Shown one piece after another: positions 11,600 through 23,300 of a stretch of DNA of 64,000 nt. The position numbers were made by a program, and so were the translations under genes. Source of the stretch: Cryptomeria japonica (Eukaryota > Streptophyta > Pinopsida > Cupressales > Cupressaceae); assembly GCF_030272615.1 (NCBI RefSeq), contig NC_081408.1, positions 200,346,341-200,410,340 of the forward strand, read 5' to 3'. The first letter of the stretch is position 1; each line of letters starts with the position of its first letter. The notes under the pieces were generated by a model that did no database searches, was not told the DNA's origin, and saw only the letters and a list, made by a program, of their open reading frames with translations.

Positions 11600-13431
11600 A
11601 AAATCACTCATTATAACATCAATGCCATAAACTCTCCCACTTTCTGGGTAACTTTTATAGTTCTAAAAAGCTCTTTGGTTAATCTGCTCTGCAAGTTTCA
11701 AAATTTGGCCGTGAAGCGACAACATGGGTGGAAATAGGAGGTGATATGAACCAAGTAGTTGTAAAGAATGGAAATAGAAGGAAGAGGTTTGGGGTATTCT
11801 TCAAAAGGGTGGTCTCTTGAACTTCATGGAGAGACTCCATGGTCAAGATGGTATGGTGACCAGTCTTTTCTGCAAGAATTAGAAGAAGGGCATGTTAAAA
11901 ATGGGCGATCAAATGGTCAAAATTGACGAAGATTTAATTGCCCAAGCCACAGGCCTCACAAGGGAAGGTTGCAACTTCTACAAAGATAGGAAGGTCAGCA
12001 AGGAAGCTATTGAAAGGTACCTAAAAACTAAGAAAGAGAAAAAACAACTGGTAAATTTAAGCAAAACCTACTACCCACCTGGGGCTTTTGCCAAACCCTG
12101 GCAGGACATTCTCTTTGTTTTAATGCGTTATATCACTCTAGATGGTAGGTTTACAAAAGTTTATGGTTATCACTTTGTTCTATTGAACCACTTTAGGAAC
12201 AATGATAAGGTTAATTTCCCTTATTTCTTGCTTTGTTCGATGAATGCATCCCTTAAGGCCTACAAAGAGAACCCTCTGGGTGATACTGCTATGCATTAAG
12301 GCCTAATGGTCCTAATTTATGACCATTTAAATGCCAACCAAATTGCTCAGATGCAACCCTCTATGGATTTTGAGGAAGAGATGTCTGATTTTGCCTTTTC
12401 TAAGGAGGAGGAATCTGATAGTGACTCTTCATCTGACATAGAGGATAGCATTTACATCTCAGAGTATGAAAGTGGGAAGAAGAGGAAAAACAGAAAAACA
12501 AGACCCTCTTCATCTAAGGGCAAAAAGCCAAAAAGCAGACCCCTAATCAGCATCTCTTCAGAAGAGGAGGACTCAGATTATTCTGAGAAGGATAACCCTA
12601 AATGGTTGCTGAAGAAGAAAACAAAAGGCCATACCCAGACCCAGAAAAAGTACAAGAAAAAAGAGGAGACTGGTAAGGAACCGGAAGCTGACAAGCAAGC
12701 AAGGACCCTGGAAGATGATCGTAGTCTGGCAAAGGAGACCATGGAAGAGACTCTTAGGGCTGCCAACACTATTTCCGCCCTCCACATCCCTAAAGAGGAA
12801 CAGGTTACCCCAGGAAAAGCTGCTCCCCCATTTGGCCCTCCTCCCGAGGGTTTGCATGGTTTCATGGAAACAATGGAGTGGCTCATTAATGGTTACAAGA
12901 AAGCTGTGGATGGATATAAAAAACTCTGTAACAGAGTCTTGATTTTGGAAACCATTAATACTGGGGAAGGGAATACAATGGTCGACTATATTGAGGACCT
13001 GAAAAACACCATTGCTAAAGCTGAAGACATCAAAGATGCTTTCAACCCCAGGTTTGAGAGGATTGAAAAGGATTTACTGGAAAGGAAAAGCCTTCCGGAC
13101 ACTAGTGATAAAACCCTCTTGGACACTGTTACCAAAATTGATAAAATTGAGGAGTGTTTGAAGACATTACTGAATAGAGCCTAAGTATCCTAAAGATCTT
13201 GGCCAACAACACCCACACCCTCATCACCAAACTAGATGATGAAAAGGAAATCTAGGACTTAGACCCGGAAGCTGAAGGAACAAGGAAAGCTCAAGGTCTC
13301 AGAACCCGCACAAGAGGCAAGAGGAAGGGAAAGAAACTGAACAAGGATCTAGAAGACCTGAAAGTTGTCAGGGCCACCTATGATGAGCTGGTGATAAAGG
13401 CGGAGGATTTACTGAAGAAAATTACTATGTA
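11600..13431 (+). pseudogene. LINE ORF3: unknown plant TE domain plus charged coiled coil
   Basis: The best stretch is 11,820-13,184 in one frame, interrupted by TAG at 11,880 and TAA at 12,297. A frameshift near 11,800 joins an N-terminal part (about 11,640-11,800), and one near 13,180 joins a basic C-terminus ending at 13,431. The N-terminal globular part has an I-D-x-D-L-I-A-x-x-T-G-L-x-x-E-G motif (about 11,922-11,970) and a segment YHFVLLNHFR...NFPYFLL (about 12,165-12,230). The rest is acidic/basic and likely coiled coil (about 12,380-13,430). I do not recognise a named family. A similar motif occurs in the post-pol ORF of A1 (about 23,480). Because ORF3 lies between ORF2 and the LINE 3' UTR, inside the TSDs, it moved with the LINE. 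Confidence 0.7.
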
Positions 13432-13605
13432 GCGCCTTCCCTATTTCTTTGCTATTTTTTTGTTGTTAAGTTGTTCTTTCTGTTCGCTAGTCTTTTGGGT
13501 AGTCTTTTTGTATATGGACTTTAAAGCATTGTTCTTCTTGGTTCTCTTTCTCTATCTTTGTTGTAAAGGTTTCGGGTCCTGAAAACCTATTTTTTAATTA
13601 ATCTG
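13432..13605 (+). other. LINE 3' UTR
   Basis: A T-rich stretch ends with ...GGTTTCGGGTCCTGAAAACC followed by T6AATTAATCTG directly before the TSD. Pyrimidine-rich tails with such a terminal GGTTTCGGGTCC segment are what I expect at the 3' end of plant L1-type LINEs. No gene is present. Confidence 0.65.
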
Positions 13606-13623
13606 AACTATTTAATAGAAGAA
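13606..13623. repeat. LINE target-site duplication, right copy
   Basis: Perfect copy of the 18 bp at 5567-5584. The sequence after it (TAAACATTAAATAAATATA) continues the AT-rich character of the R2 LTR left of the LINE. Confidence 0.9.
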
Positions 13624-13686
13624 TAAACATTAAATAAATATATAATATTTATTTAATCACTCATAGCCAATTTTATGTGTATATAG

Positions 13687-16317
13687 GTATCACCTTTGGT
13701 AATAGTTCCTAAGAAAGGAGGAAAATGGGGGGTATGTGTTGATTATAGATCCTTTCAATTAACAACAAGAAAATATCATTTTCCATTACCATTTGTGGAT
13801 CGGGTATTGGATTCTTTGGCTGGTAAAAGATATTTTTCATTTCTTGATGGATTCAGTGGTTACAATCAGATACATATAGTCCTGGAGGACCAAGAAAAGA
13901 CAACATTTACTTGTCCTTCGGGCACATATGCATATTTTGTTCTTCCTTTTGGGTTGTGTAATGCTCCAACCACTTTTCAAAGAGCAGTGATTGATATCTT
14001 TTCTGATATTTCTCAAGACATCATGGAAATCTATATGGATGACTTTACAACTTATGGTTCTAAATTTGAACAAGCATTAGGGAACTTGAAAAAAGTTTTG
14101 CAGCGATGTGAAGACTATAGTTTGTCGTTAAATAATGAGAAATGCTTCATCATGATGCAGGAAGGAATATTCCTTAGTCATCGTATCTCTATAAAAGGAA
14201 TACAGTTTGACCCAACAAAGATTGAAGTCATTCAATATATCAATGCATCTGTGAAGCAAAAAGATGTAAGAAGTTTCCTTTGCTCATGCTGGATACTATA
14301 GAAGGTTTATCAAATATTTCAGCAAAATTTCAAGTCCCTTATATTCACTACTTACCAAGGTTATGGAATTTAAGTGGACCTCTGCATGCAATGAAGCTTT
14401 ATTGAAGCTTAAGCATGCTTTGACCCAAGCACCAGTTCTTAAAGGTCCAAATTGGTCTTTACCATTTCAAATTCATACAGATTCATTTGATTATACAATA
14501 GGAGTAGTATTAGGATAGGAGATTGATAACTTGGAAAGTGCAATATATTATATTAGCAAGAACTTACAGCGGCCTAAGTTGAATTACACAGTCACTGAAA
14601 AGGAAATGTTAGTCGTTATATATGCACTCAAAAAATTTAGGCACTATATCATAGGATATCTCATATTTGTGCATACAGATCATACCACAATCAGATATCT
14701 CATGAATAAGCCTTCAATTAATGGTAGATTAGCTCACTAGTTATTGTTGACGCAGGAATTTGATATCACAGTTTTTGATAAACCGGGGAAGTCTAATGTG
14801 GTTGCAGATTATCTTTCAAGACTTTAGTTACAAGAAGATTCTACAGTAATAGATGATGCTTTTCCAGATGAACATTTATTCCTTATACAAGCTCACACTC
14901 CCTAGTATGCTGATATTTCCAACTATTTAGCTGTTGCTAAAATGCCACTTCATTTCTCTCCTAAGGAAAGAAGGTTGTTAGTAGAAAAAAGATTTAACTT
15001 CTCATGGATTGATGATTGTTTGTTTTATATTGGGCCTAACCAAGTCATGAGAAGATGTGTAAGGGAAGATGAAACATATGATATCTTATATGTGTGTCAT
15101 GATGAGCCATGTGGAGGATATTTTGCTACCAAAAGAACAACACTCAAAATATTAAATATAGGATATTATTGGCCCACATTATACAAGGATGCAACATAGT
15201 ATGCAAGAAAATGTGATATATGCTAGCGCATGGGAAGACCTACTAAATCTGATGAGATGCCATTATATCCACAAATATTAGTTGCACCATTTGATAAATG
15301 GGGATTTAATTTTGTTGGCCCAATTGATCTGCCTTCTAATGACAAATCCTACATTTTGGTATGTACAGATTATGTAACAAAATGGGTGGAAGCTCATACC
15401 ATGACACATGCAAGAGATAATAAGGTGGTCGAGTTTCTTTATGAGAAGATATTTACAAGATATGGAGTACCAAGAGAAATTGTATTAGACCAAGGTCCAC
15501 AATTTACTTCAACATTGATTGCAGCTTTGGTCAATGAATACAATTTAAGGCACAAAACATCTACTCCATATCATCCACAAGGTAATGGACAGGTAGAGGT
15601 TACAAATAGGGAGCTTGAGGCTATTCTTACCAAAATAGTATCTATTCATAAAAAGATTGGTCTCATAGGCTTTCAGAAGCAATTTGGGCATACAAAACAA
15701 CTTGGAAAACACCAATTGGTTTTACACCTTTTGAAATGGTTTATGGAAAAGCAACAATGATGCCTATTGAATTTAAGCATAAAACTCTGAGGACAACTTT
15801 ACAATTAAACATGATACTATCTAAAGCACAAAAAGAATGTATTCAACAATTGAATGCTTTGGATGAATGGAGGAAAATGGTTGTCCAGTAGATAAAACTT
15901 ATCCAAAATCAGTGAGAAAAGTGGCATGATAAATATATCAAAGAGAAAAAGTTCAAAGCCGGTGACTGGGCAATATAGTATGACTTCAGATATAAAGATA
16001 CTATGGGAAAGCTACAAACCAAATGGTTAGGTCCATATGAGATAGAAGAAGTTTTCAAAAATGGAGTTGTTCGTTTGACCACAATTGACCCCATTCGGTT
16101 TAAGCTTTTGGTGAATGGTCATTGATTGTATCTTTATCAAAAGCCGACCACTAAGGAGGAGTTCCTGTAGCAATTTTCTCAAAAGTATGAAACAATGGGT
16201 CCTGTAGTAACTGATAAAGTTCCTGCAACAACTGATCACGTTCCTACTGCAATTGAGCGAAGTAATGAAGGCAAGGTTCCTATAGCCACTGCAGTGAACA
16301 TGCTTGCCACTTCATAA
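13687..16317 (+). pseudogene. A1 pol: reverse transcriptase, RNase H, integrase (Athila type)
   Basis: RT spans 13,687-14,300 (VSPLVIVPKKGG, FLDGFSGYNQI, PFGLCNAPTTFQR and catalytic IYMDDF near 14,030). RNase H follows after a frameshift near 14,276 (HTDSFDYTIGVVLG, TEKEML). Integrase lies at about 14,900-16,100: zinc finger with CDIC near 15,213, core D in CTDYVTKWVEA, D in LDQGPQFTS and E in GNGQVEVTNRELEA. One zinc-finger His appears replaced by Tyr (GGYFA near 15,115), a C-to-T type change. Many stops are TAG at expected Trp or Gln. A frameshift near 15,660 breaks the core. A Val-Pro-rich tail ends at 16,315. The enzyme would copy and integrate the element, but this copy is dead. Confidence 0.9.
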
Positions 16318-16826
16318 TTCTTTTCGCGTCATTTCACAAAAATATTTCCATGTCTTATAGAAATATTCTTCTTCATAAATAAATTTTCATCCCTGACATC
16401 CCATCTCATTTTCTTATCTGTCATTTCATTTAATTTCGCCTTCCTTTTCGTACGACTACAGGTATATATATATTGTATTTTATTTTAATTACACATTTAC
16501 AATTTCATTATGATTACTACCTTCCTAAATCCGCGTACACTCCCCTAAATCTTGCCAGCTTCTGTGGACACGTGCTAAGTTAAGTTGGGGGGGCGAGGTG
16601 TTTTATGGTTCGGTCTCCAAAGTTAGTAATTATTTGTTCTTTTTTGGTACCCTGAATTTATTGCTTGCAATCATTGTTTTTAATAAGAAATTCTTTCACA
16701 CAAGAAAGCAATAAATTATGCCACCAAATTTGGAGATATGTATGGAATTTTCAATTTTCAAGTTTGTAGGATATTTTGGTTCTCCGTTTCTCAGTTGTAG
16801 AGTGTGCTATACTAACAGAGTAAGAA
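16318..16826 (+). other. A1 spacer after pol
   Basis: AT-rich text without an ORF of note, apart from the polypurine tract at 16,581-16,593. Confidence 0.6.
16581..16593 (+). promoter_or_regulatory. Internal polypurine-like tract between A1 pol and downstream ORFs
   Basis: TAAGTTGGGGGGG closely matches the terminal tract TTAAAGTTGGGGGGC at 24,046-24,060, just before the 3' LTR. A duplicated tract could prime internal plus-strand synthesis. Function is inferred from sequence only. Confidence 0.6.
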
Positions 16827-17195
16827 ATGGGTGGAGATCCAGTCCACCATGAACCAACAGTCCATGACGTGTTGCTGTAGGATGCTCTTTGTGAGCATTA
16901 TTTTAGACAACATGGCTGGATTGATTACTTTTTGAAAATCAGGGATTTTAATGAAGAAATTGTTGTAGAGTTTATGCATTCCTTCAGTTGTCACTATTTT
17001 CAAAATTGGATTTTCTTGTTCCTTAATTGGTTAAATCTGCTAGGTTGGGTTTATTTTTTCATGTTGTCTCTGAGTTTTGTGCCAAGAAGGGTTTTAAGGT
17101 TTTTGATTTTGGACCTTTCTTTGGTTCTAAAAGCCCTTGAGTTATGTTTTTGCATTATCTTTTTTCACTTAGGTGGAAGGGTCAGTCCATCATGA
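16827..17195 (+). pseudogene. A1 post-pol ORF fragment a (N-terminal piece)
   Basis: An open frame starts at ATG 16,827 (MGGDPVHHEPTVHDVLL), with one TAG near 16,878, then CEHYFRQHGWIDYFLKIRD followed by FNEEIVVEF. It then runs into a strongly hydrophobic stretch (about 16,995-17,170), which may be a membrane segment or out-of-gene text such as an intron. The first part resembles the LINE ORF3 N-terminus (NFMERLHGQDGMV near 11,823) in length and pattern. No named family is recognised. The expected continuation, a TGLP-type motif, is found only at 23,480. Confidence 0.4.
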
Positions 17196-17317
17196 AGGTG
17201 TCCCCCCTTTAGGTTTTTCCTAGGTGGGTTTTAAATATATTTTTAATTTTTATGCCTTTACCTATGTCTTTTTTTAAATCTTTGTTGGTCTTCTTAACAA
17301 TCATGCAAGTCAATGTT

Positions 17318-18560
17318 GATCCTGCAATGCACGTTGTTTCGCCGGGAGAAGATGCCCGTGGTTTACCTTCTGTGAAGTAGCGAAAAGGTAAATGGGCCCA
17401 ACAGAAGGATGATTTGTAACGTAAATAAAATGCATCTTGTATTAGATCCAACGGCTCACATTGATTCGCTTGCCCAAGATGCGTGTGTTTTAAAGTCTGC
17501 GAAATAGCAAAACAATGGGTGGGTCCCAGAGGTAAGCAGTTCTTTGGTTAATGGCTGATCAACTTGGAGTTGATCCAACAGTGTGCACGGATTCGTAGCT
17601 GGAAATGATATGTGGTTTACCATTAGTGAAGTAGCGAAAAGGTGGAGGGCCCAGCCAAAGTGGTCACGAAGGAATTAATAGGTGATCAATTTAGACACGA
17701 CCCAATGGTTCACATTAGTTCGCGAGGAAAAGTTGCTTGAGATTTAAAGTCTATGAAATGGTGAAAGGTTGGTGGGCCCAAAAGATAGGCAAGTCATGAT
17801 TTTAAAGACCGATCAACTTGTAGTTGATCGAACGGCCCGCATTGATTTGCAGCCTCAAACCAAACGAGGCCTACCATTCACTAAGCAACAAAAGGAAATG
17901 GTAGTCACATGGTAGATGATGCAACAAGACAGTTGGATCATTTGGCTAGGTAAAAGATTGCCTGTCAGAAACACGTGGCTCCAAAATATTGTTGAGGGCC
18001 CACTTTGATGGTGTTGAAAACTAGGGTGAAATGGAACACATGGCAGTCCTAAATTGGGGCCCGAAGGAGTTCTTGGGCAAATTGCTAACTGACACGTAAC
18101 ATTCATTTATTCATGATAGAGAAAAGAAGGTAGTTTTTGTGTCAGGGCCCCACTTTAAAGGTTCAAGTGCATTAAAGGTTGTACATCTCGAGATTGATCC
18201 AGTGATGGGTGCTTTTTTGCAGCCCAAAGATGCAAGGTAGTTAGCCTTTGCAAAGTAGCAAAAACCGCTAGCAATGATGGTAATGCACGATTAGTGAAGT
18301 AGACTGGTAGTCACCGTAGGCAGTAAACATTGAGTGGGTGGTAATTGATTAGGTGGCCAACGTTGTTTCGTGTGATCAAAGTATGCAAGGTTTACCCTTC
18401 ACGAAGTAGCGAAGAGAGGGTGGGGCCAATTGCTAATATAGAATGACTAGGGGAAGTAAAGGAAGTGCAAGTTGCCAAGATCTGATGAGTGTCATTGCTT
18501 CATGAAGAAAAAGTGCGAGGGTTTTAAGCTTTGCGAAATGGCGAAACAACGAAACAGTGA
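17318..18560 (+). repeat. 127-bp tandem array organised as 254-bp dimers
   Basis: The anchor GATCCAACGG-like box occurs at 17318, 17445, 17572, 17699 and 17826, exactly 127 bp apart each time, and again in diverged form at 18196. A second box (GAAGTAGCGAAAAGG) alternates between two variants: GTTTACC...GAAGTAGCGAAAAGG near 17,352, 17,612 and 18,390, and TTTAAAGTCTnnGAAATnGnnAAA near 17,490, 17,744 and 18,520. This makes a 254-bp A-B higher-order unit. Copies decay after about 17,900. Tandem arrays in the region 3' of pol are known in the related Tat/Ogre group. Confidence 0.85.
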
Positions 18561-18848
18561 AATACTTAGAAAAGCTTGTGATCCATTGGAGCCCATTTTT
18601 TGAATTTGATTTGCGAATTCAATTCTAAATTGATGGCCAAAGAATGCAGGTTAATGTCTCAATTCAATCCCAAGTTGTCATATTAATTTCCATATCAAAT
18701 TGAATATCGACACCATTTCAATGAGTTTGTTGTAGAGGAGCTGGTGCAGAGCGATTTTCTTCAGGCAAGTAATAGGTTTTTGTATCTTGCTTGCTAATTA
18801 CAGTTTAAAAATTGGTATTACCATGTTCTTTCCTCATCAGAGTTTTGT

Positions 18849-21800
18849 TTGAGCCTTGATTTATATAATTGCATTACCGGGATTGCACCAAGAAGGGATT
18901 TTATAGGGAAGGTAAATTATCAGGATAGGAACATATGTGATGATTTCCTGGAACAATTGACTATGTCCACAAATGTTGCAGCAAAAATTAAAGAATTGGT
19001 ACCTAAAGCCCCCCGTCTGAGGATTGGAAACAATTTATGATAGGGGCAACTGGTTGAGGGATCCACAGATAGGGATATCAGGTTTGGGTCTTTTCAAAGT
19101 AGGATTCAGTTAGAGACATGCCCTTGCCCCAATAAATAGTATATGGGAATTGGACGTAGGATAACTCATAGTCCCTAGGGTTTTCATGGATGTTGATTTG
19201 TTAACCCAGATTGCACACAATTATGACCCAGTTGCCAAATGCATTAGGAATGTGAAGGGAGGAACCCTAATTGAGATTAATGATGATGAGTTTAGAAAGG
19301 TGTTTAAGCTCAGTAAGGTGTATAATTATTTAGAGCCCATAAAATTTGATACCCTGGCCCTGGTTTACAATGTACAAAGGGATCACCTTAGGAGTGGACC
19401 ATTGAAAGAGTTTTTTGTTAAAATAGGAGGGCTAACTATTGTAGGCCCTAGTACCATGGAACCTTTCTCTCTAATTTTTTTTAACCTAAGGGCTAAAGGC
19501 ATGTATTGGTCACTATGTCAAATTTTTGGGGAAGATGTTGAAAGCACCATGCCAACCCATTATATGTTGATGATAGCACAGATTCTGAACCCCTCCCTGG
19601 TAGTTACATTTGATTATGCACCTTATCTCATAGATGCAATACATGCAAGACTGATGGGGATAAGAATTGGTAAGGTATATAGACCATTTGGATGGTACTC
19701 TCTTCTCATGCACATGTTTTTGTTCAAAGGTGTTGATTACTTTGCTAGTGAAATGGACTTAGTCAAGGAAAAGCATGGTGAAGAGATGCCTATGCAACTA
19801 TGGAGCACTATTTTGTCCTGGGATAGAGAGGATGCGAGCTATCTAAAATTTGATAGATGCTTTACATCTAAGATTAGGATTCTTTTATGTTCAGAGAACC
19901 CTAGGATCCCCAAAGCTCCTATAGAGTTCCTTAGGCCTAAGGAATTTGCTGAAGGCATCAAGATTGTGCACAATTGGGGTGACATATACTTGTACCCTAT
20001 CTCTACAGTTTTTTAGAGTTTATGATTTTAGAGGTACTCCATATTTATTGCCCTATCAAGTCCCATTAAAGATAGGAATTGTAGAGGTCCTAAGGCAAAT
20101 TGGAGGTGTGCAGGAGGCAAAGATAACCAATAGGGGAAAGGGATTATTTTCCCAACTGTTACCATGGCCCATCAATTTGTGATCACCAAGGGTGTTTGGA
20201 AGTACTTTGAAGATTTCTTTCAACCATATAGGTTGCCTACTATAGTAACAAGGTTTTCTGACCCTAAGGATTTTTTCAATGACATGTTCAGGAGAAGAGA
20301 AATATGCAAAGGTAGGCCACATAAATTTCATATCCTCAAGGATCTAATTAGAAATGAATTCAGTTTGGATGAGGAGGAATTAAGGAAAGAAAAGTGGGTA
20401 GCCTACAAGAAGGGTCTAGATTTCATTCATCAATTTGACAGCAGTTATGACCCTCTATCTAGCTTTAATCCCTTTGAGGAAAAGATCAAATTCTTAATTC
20501 TTTATTTTAAGATTTAATACAAACTTTGAAGGAGAAGAGGGAAGCTATAATAAGAGATAATCTTGATAAGGCTAAGTTGGTTCTAGCCAAGCCTGCCTTT
20601 GCTAAGGCCATCCCTCCAGGCAATTATGTAATGCATTAGAAGTCCAAATACAGTGTGTTGATGCGAGTAACAGGTGAGCCTTCTACTTCAAGAGGGAAGA
20701 GAGCCATTGAAGATGCCATTGACATCCAAGAGTCCCCTAAAAGGAAAAAGGTGGGGAAGGAAGTGCAAATAGGTGAACATTTATACTCTCCATCTCAATC
20801 CCCTATCCATATAGGAGATGAACAGAGAGTAGAAAAACAATTGTTGCATTTGGGAAGCCTCAGAGATATTTCTTACACATATGAGGAGACACAAGAGGGA
20901 ATGCTAGAAGAGCCATCCAGTGTCGAGATGAACTTAACTATGGATGCGTTCAAAGGTAAAGAGTTAGACCCTGCTGTCAAGCAAGCTAGTGAAGAGTTCC
21001 TAGCTGATAGAAATTTTGTCACAATAGGGGCCTTCATGCAATTTGTATGGAAGAAAAACATTGAGAAATTCAAGGCAAGGTGTGAAAAGAGAAAGATTGA
21101 GCAACCTCACAAAGATGCCACTTCAGTAGAGGAGGAAGTGAAACAAGAAATGATGGCAGAATGTCAAGCCATCACTCCTGAAGTAGGAAGGGAAATGGTT
21201 TCAAAGGTTGGTATTCTAATCCTCCTTGAATGGGATATAGTAGATGCCTTGGTGCTTGAAGCAGTCAGGAAAGAGACCAAGGCTTTGGAGGGAGTGACAT
21301 TTAGCAAGGATAATGCTGCTTTGGTCATGTGTTCCTTGAAGAGGGATGAAAGTAGAAAGAGGAAAGATACCTCAGAATCCAGTTTCTTAGGAGGTATGAT
21401 AGTGAAGAGAGTTCAGGATAGAGGGGTGGTAGAAGCTACCAGCACAGTTTTAGAAACTACAAAATTCAGTGTAGCAGTGGCCAAGAAAGAAGCAAAAGAG
21501 AGATAATCTCCAAGTGAAACTAGAAACAATTCTAAAGGCTTATAATGAAGCCAAAGAGGAGGTAGCCAATAGGGATAGTATCATTGCTAGACTACAGAGT
21601 CAAATAGTAGGACAACACTAAGGAGGTGAGTCCTCTACCCTGATGATTGCATCTTCTCCAGCAAGACCTTCACCTACCAGTCCTATCATATGATTTCCCC
21701 CCTATCCTATGCCTTCTTGTTTTCAACCTGCTGAGACTATTCAACATGAGTTGGAAAAGTTGAAACAGGCTCAAGCCCTATTTGCAAATAAATATGAAGA

Positions 21801-22503
21801 GAAGGTAAAGGCCACAATTTTGAGTTTTCCTGATACAATAGAGACCCCCACTGTGCACACTAATATGAAAAGAATTTTGGATACTTTGTGTGAGTTGAAT
21901 GAGGACAAGGCTATTTTAGAACCTATTTTGAATAAGTGGATGCCAAGAGAAGTGGATTTAAAACTTTTGTGTGCATCCTATGATGAAGCAGGATCTGATG
22001 CAATTATTAAATCCACATGTGAGTTAGAAAAAAGCCTAACCAAGCTAGTAAAAGGAAGAGCCAATATAGAGAGGAAGGCTAACTTGTACAGGAAGGAATA
22101 TACTGAGCATAAATTTGAATTGTTTCCTAGGGGTTTTGTTAACCAAAATCAGTTGAAGGACAAATAGGTATGGCTTGATGAGCTGGGAGCTAATTTGTCT
22201 TTAAGGGTGAATGAAATCATTAACAAAGATGACACATCTCTGTTTGTTAAAATAATTCAAGAAATTGAAAAGATAAAGTCACACTACGGCTTTTTTGAAT
22301 CAAAGGTTAGGAAAGTGAGAAACTCTTGGAAAAGGTTATCTAAATTAAAGGAGAAAATTGTTAGCTACTCATGGCTTGTTGATGACATGTTCCAAGAATG
22401 GACCAATAAGTATGCGGTGCAAGAAGAAGAAATCCTGAAGTAGTTAGAAGATGCTACAGAGTAGCAACAAATCGTAAAGGCTACTGAGACCGAAGAGGAC
22501 TTG
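18849..22503 (+). pseudogene. A1 post-pol ORF b: long unknown protein, globular then coiled coil
   Basis: Pieces: 18,849-19,037; 19,186-20,016 (longest intact, 276 codons); 20,164-20,515; 20,655-21,506 (with a KRKKVGK basic cluster near 20,738 that may be a nuclear signal); 21,709-22,443, ending by about 22,503. They follow one another with a few frameshifts and stops, so the ancestral protein was probably about 1,100 residues. The N-terminal half is mixed globular. From 20,650 it is Glu/Lys-rich with likely coiled coils. I see no signal peptide, membrane anchor or retroviral-envelope motif, so despite its env-like position I do not call it env. A possible upstream intron (AGGCAA|GTAATA near 18,770 to CCTCATCAG at 18,840) would give a spliced start. 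Confidence 0.6.
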
Positions 22504-23300
22504 TAACTATTTTTTTTTTGAAAGGAGTTATGGTTGTAACTAATTATTCTTAGGAATGTCCAAAGATTGTATGCATCCATAATTTTATAAATGGATACCA
22601 GGACTAATGAAAGGGTGATCACAAGAATTCTTGTAAAGAAACTCTACAGAAATATATCAGGGTTTTTCTAGTTATTATAGAGAATACTTTGAGTCATGTA
22701 AAGTTATTTTATGAATATCAATATATAGATCAGAACCTTTAGAGCCTAAAACTTGTGTTGTCTTCTAGTGTGCTTTCAGTAATTTATAGGTTTCATTTGA
22801 ATAGTCTAGGGTTATTCAATTGAACACGGATTGTAATGCAATCTTTATGGAGATGTTCTTAGCTTTTCTCTTCAGGAGAGGAATTAAATATGCATGAAAC
22901 ATCTCTGCTAGTAAATTATTTGTTTGAAACTTTGAATTTGATAGACAGTGTTTGGTTTAACAAGAAAGAACTCTAATATATGTTAGGCATAAATAGGGTT
23001 AATAAAAGATGAAGTAATGAGATGTATGGGGATGTTTATTTTTGGAATCCTTGCTAGATTTAGATGACTTTGTAGGTTGGATAAGGCACTGGTATCAGTC
23101 ATGGTTTTCTTTTTATTTCTCTTGGAGATCAATACTGAAAATGAGTATAATCTTTTCTTTTAATGTTTCAGTTTTGTTAAGGTGATGAAGTCCATAGGTT
23201 TCTAGCATTGTATTACTATGGATCTCAAATTTTAAAGTGTGAAAGTTTCATAGAAGGTATACCCACCTGAACTTTGGATAAGTTTGAAGTGTAGAAGGTT
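22504..23300 (+). other. A1 spacer between ORF b and ORF a fragment
   Basis: AT-rich, with no recognised gene, repeat or terminal structure. Confidence 0.55.

Larger units (their letters stand above)
5585..13605 (+). mobile_element. L1-type LINE with three ORFs
   Basis: This 8.0-kb unit is bounded by a perfect 18-bp TSD. It holds ORF1 (5592-7277, nucleic-acid-binding type with zinc knuckle), ORF2 (7352-11496, endonuclease, RT, zinc-binding region, RNase H), an additional ORF3 (about 11,600-13,431) and a 3' UTR ending in a T/A-rich tail without a long poly(A). The 5' end is nearly complete: ORF1 starts seven bases after the TSD. All ORFs carry nonsense codons or frameshifts, so this copy is inactive. 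It is inserted in the AT-rich part of the R2 LTR. Confidence 0.88.
1..13668 (-). mobile_element. R2: non-autonomous LTR retrotransposon, truncated by window edge, interrupted by a LINE
   Basis: The element reads on the minus strand: 5' LTR (4467 to about 13668, split by the LINE), primer-binding site (4444-4463), repeat-bearing leader (about 4440-2900), remnant of a Pro/Ser-rich ORF (2720-2155) and a 3' region running off position 1. Its reverse complement matches R1 in blocks: about 3300-2960 matches R1 26,980-27,130, and 2700-2155 matches R1 29,580-30,700. The T-rich tract near 650-675 matches the A-rich tract of R1 at 31,070. No gag zinc knuckle, RT or integrase is visible. The LTR and PBS differ from those of R1, so R2 is a related but distinct family. 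The exact outer LTR end (13,660-13,686) is not resolved because the other end lies outside the window. Confidence 0.7.
4467..13668 (-). repeat. R2 5' LTR, split by LINE insertion
   Basis: The LTR runs from TGTGTCGAC at 4467 (plus-strand reading) through an AT-rich part (5200-5584) and resumes at about 13,606-13,668 after the LINE. The LTR proper is about 1.18 kb. The end next to the PBS is clear; the outer end, just before A1 pol coding begins at 13,687, is approximate. The partner LTR is outside the window. Confidence 0.6.

Noticed and set aside
12573-12886. Two minus-strand ORFs of about 100 codons
   Set aside because: They are antisense to the charged, coiled-coil part of LINE ORF3; Phe/Leu/Ser richness is what antisense of Glu/Lys codons gives.
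19186-22503. Retroviral-type envelope gene
   Set aside because: The position fits, but there is no signal peptide, membrane anchor or cleavage site; coiled coil and basic cluster point elsewhere.
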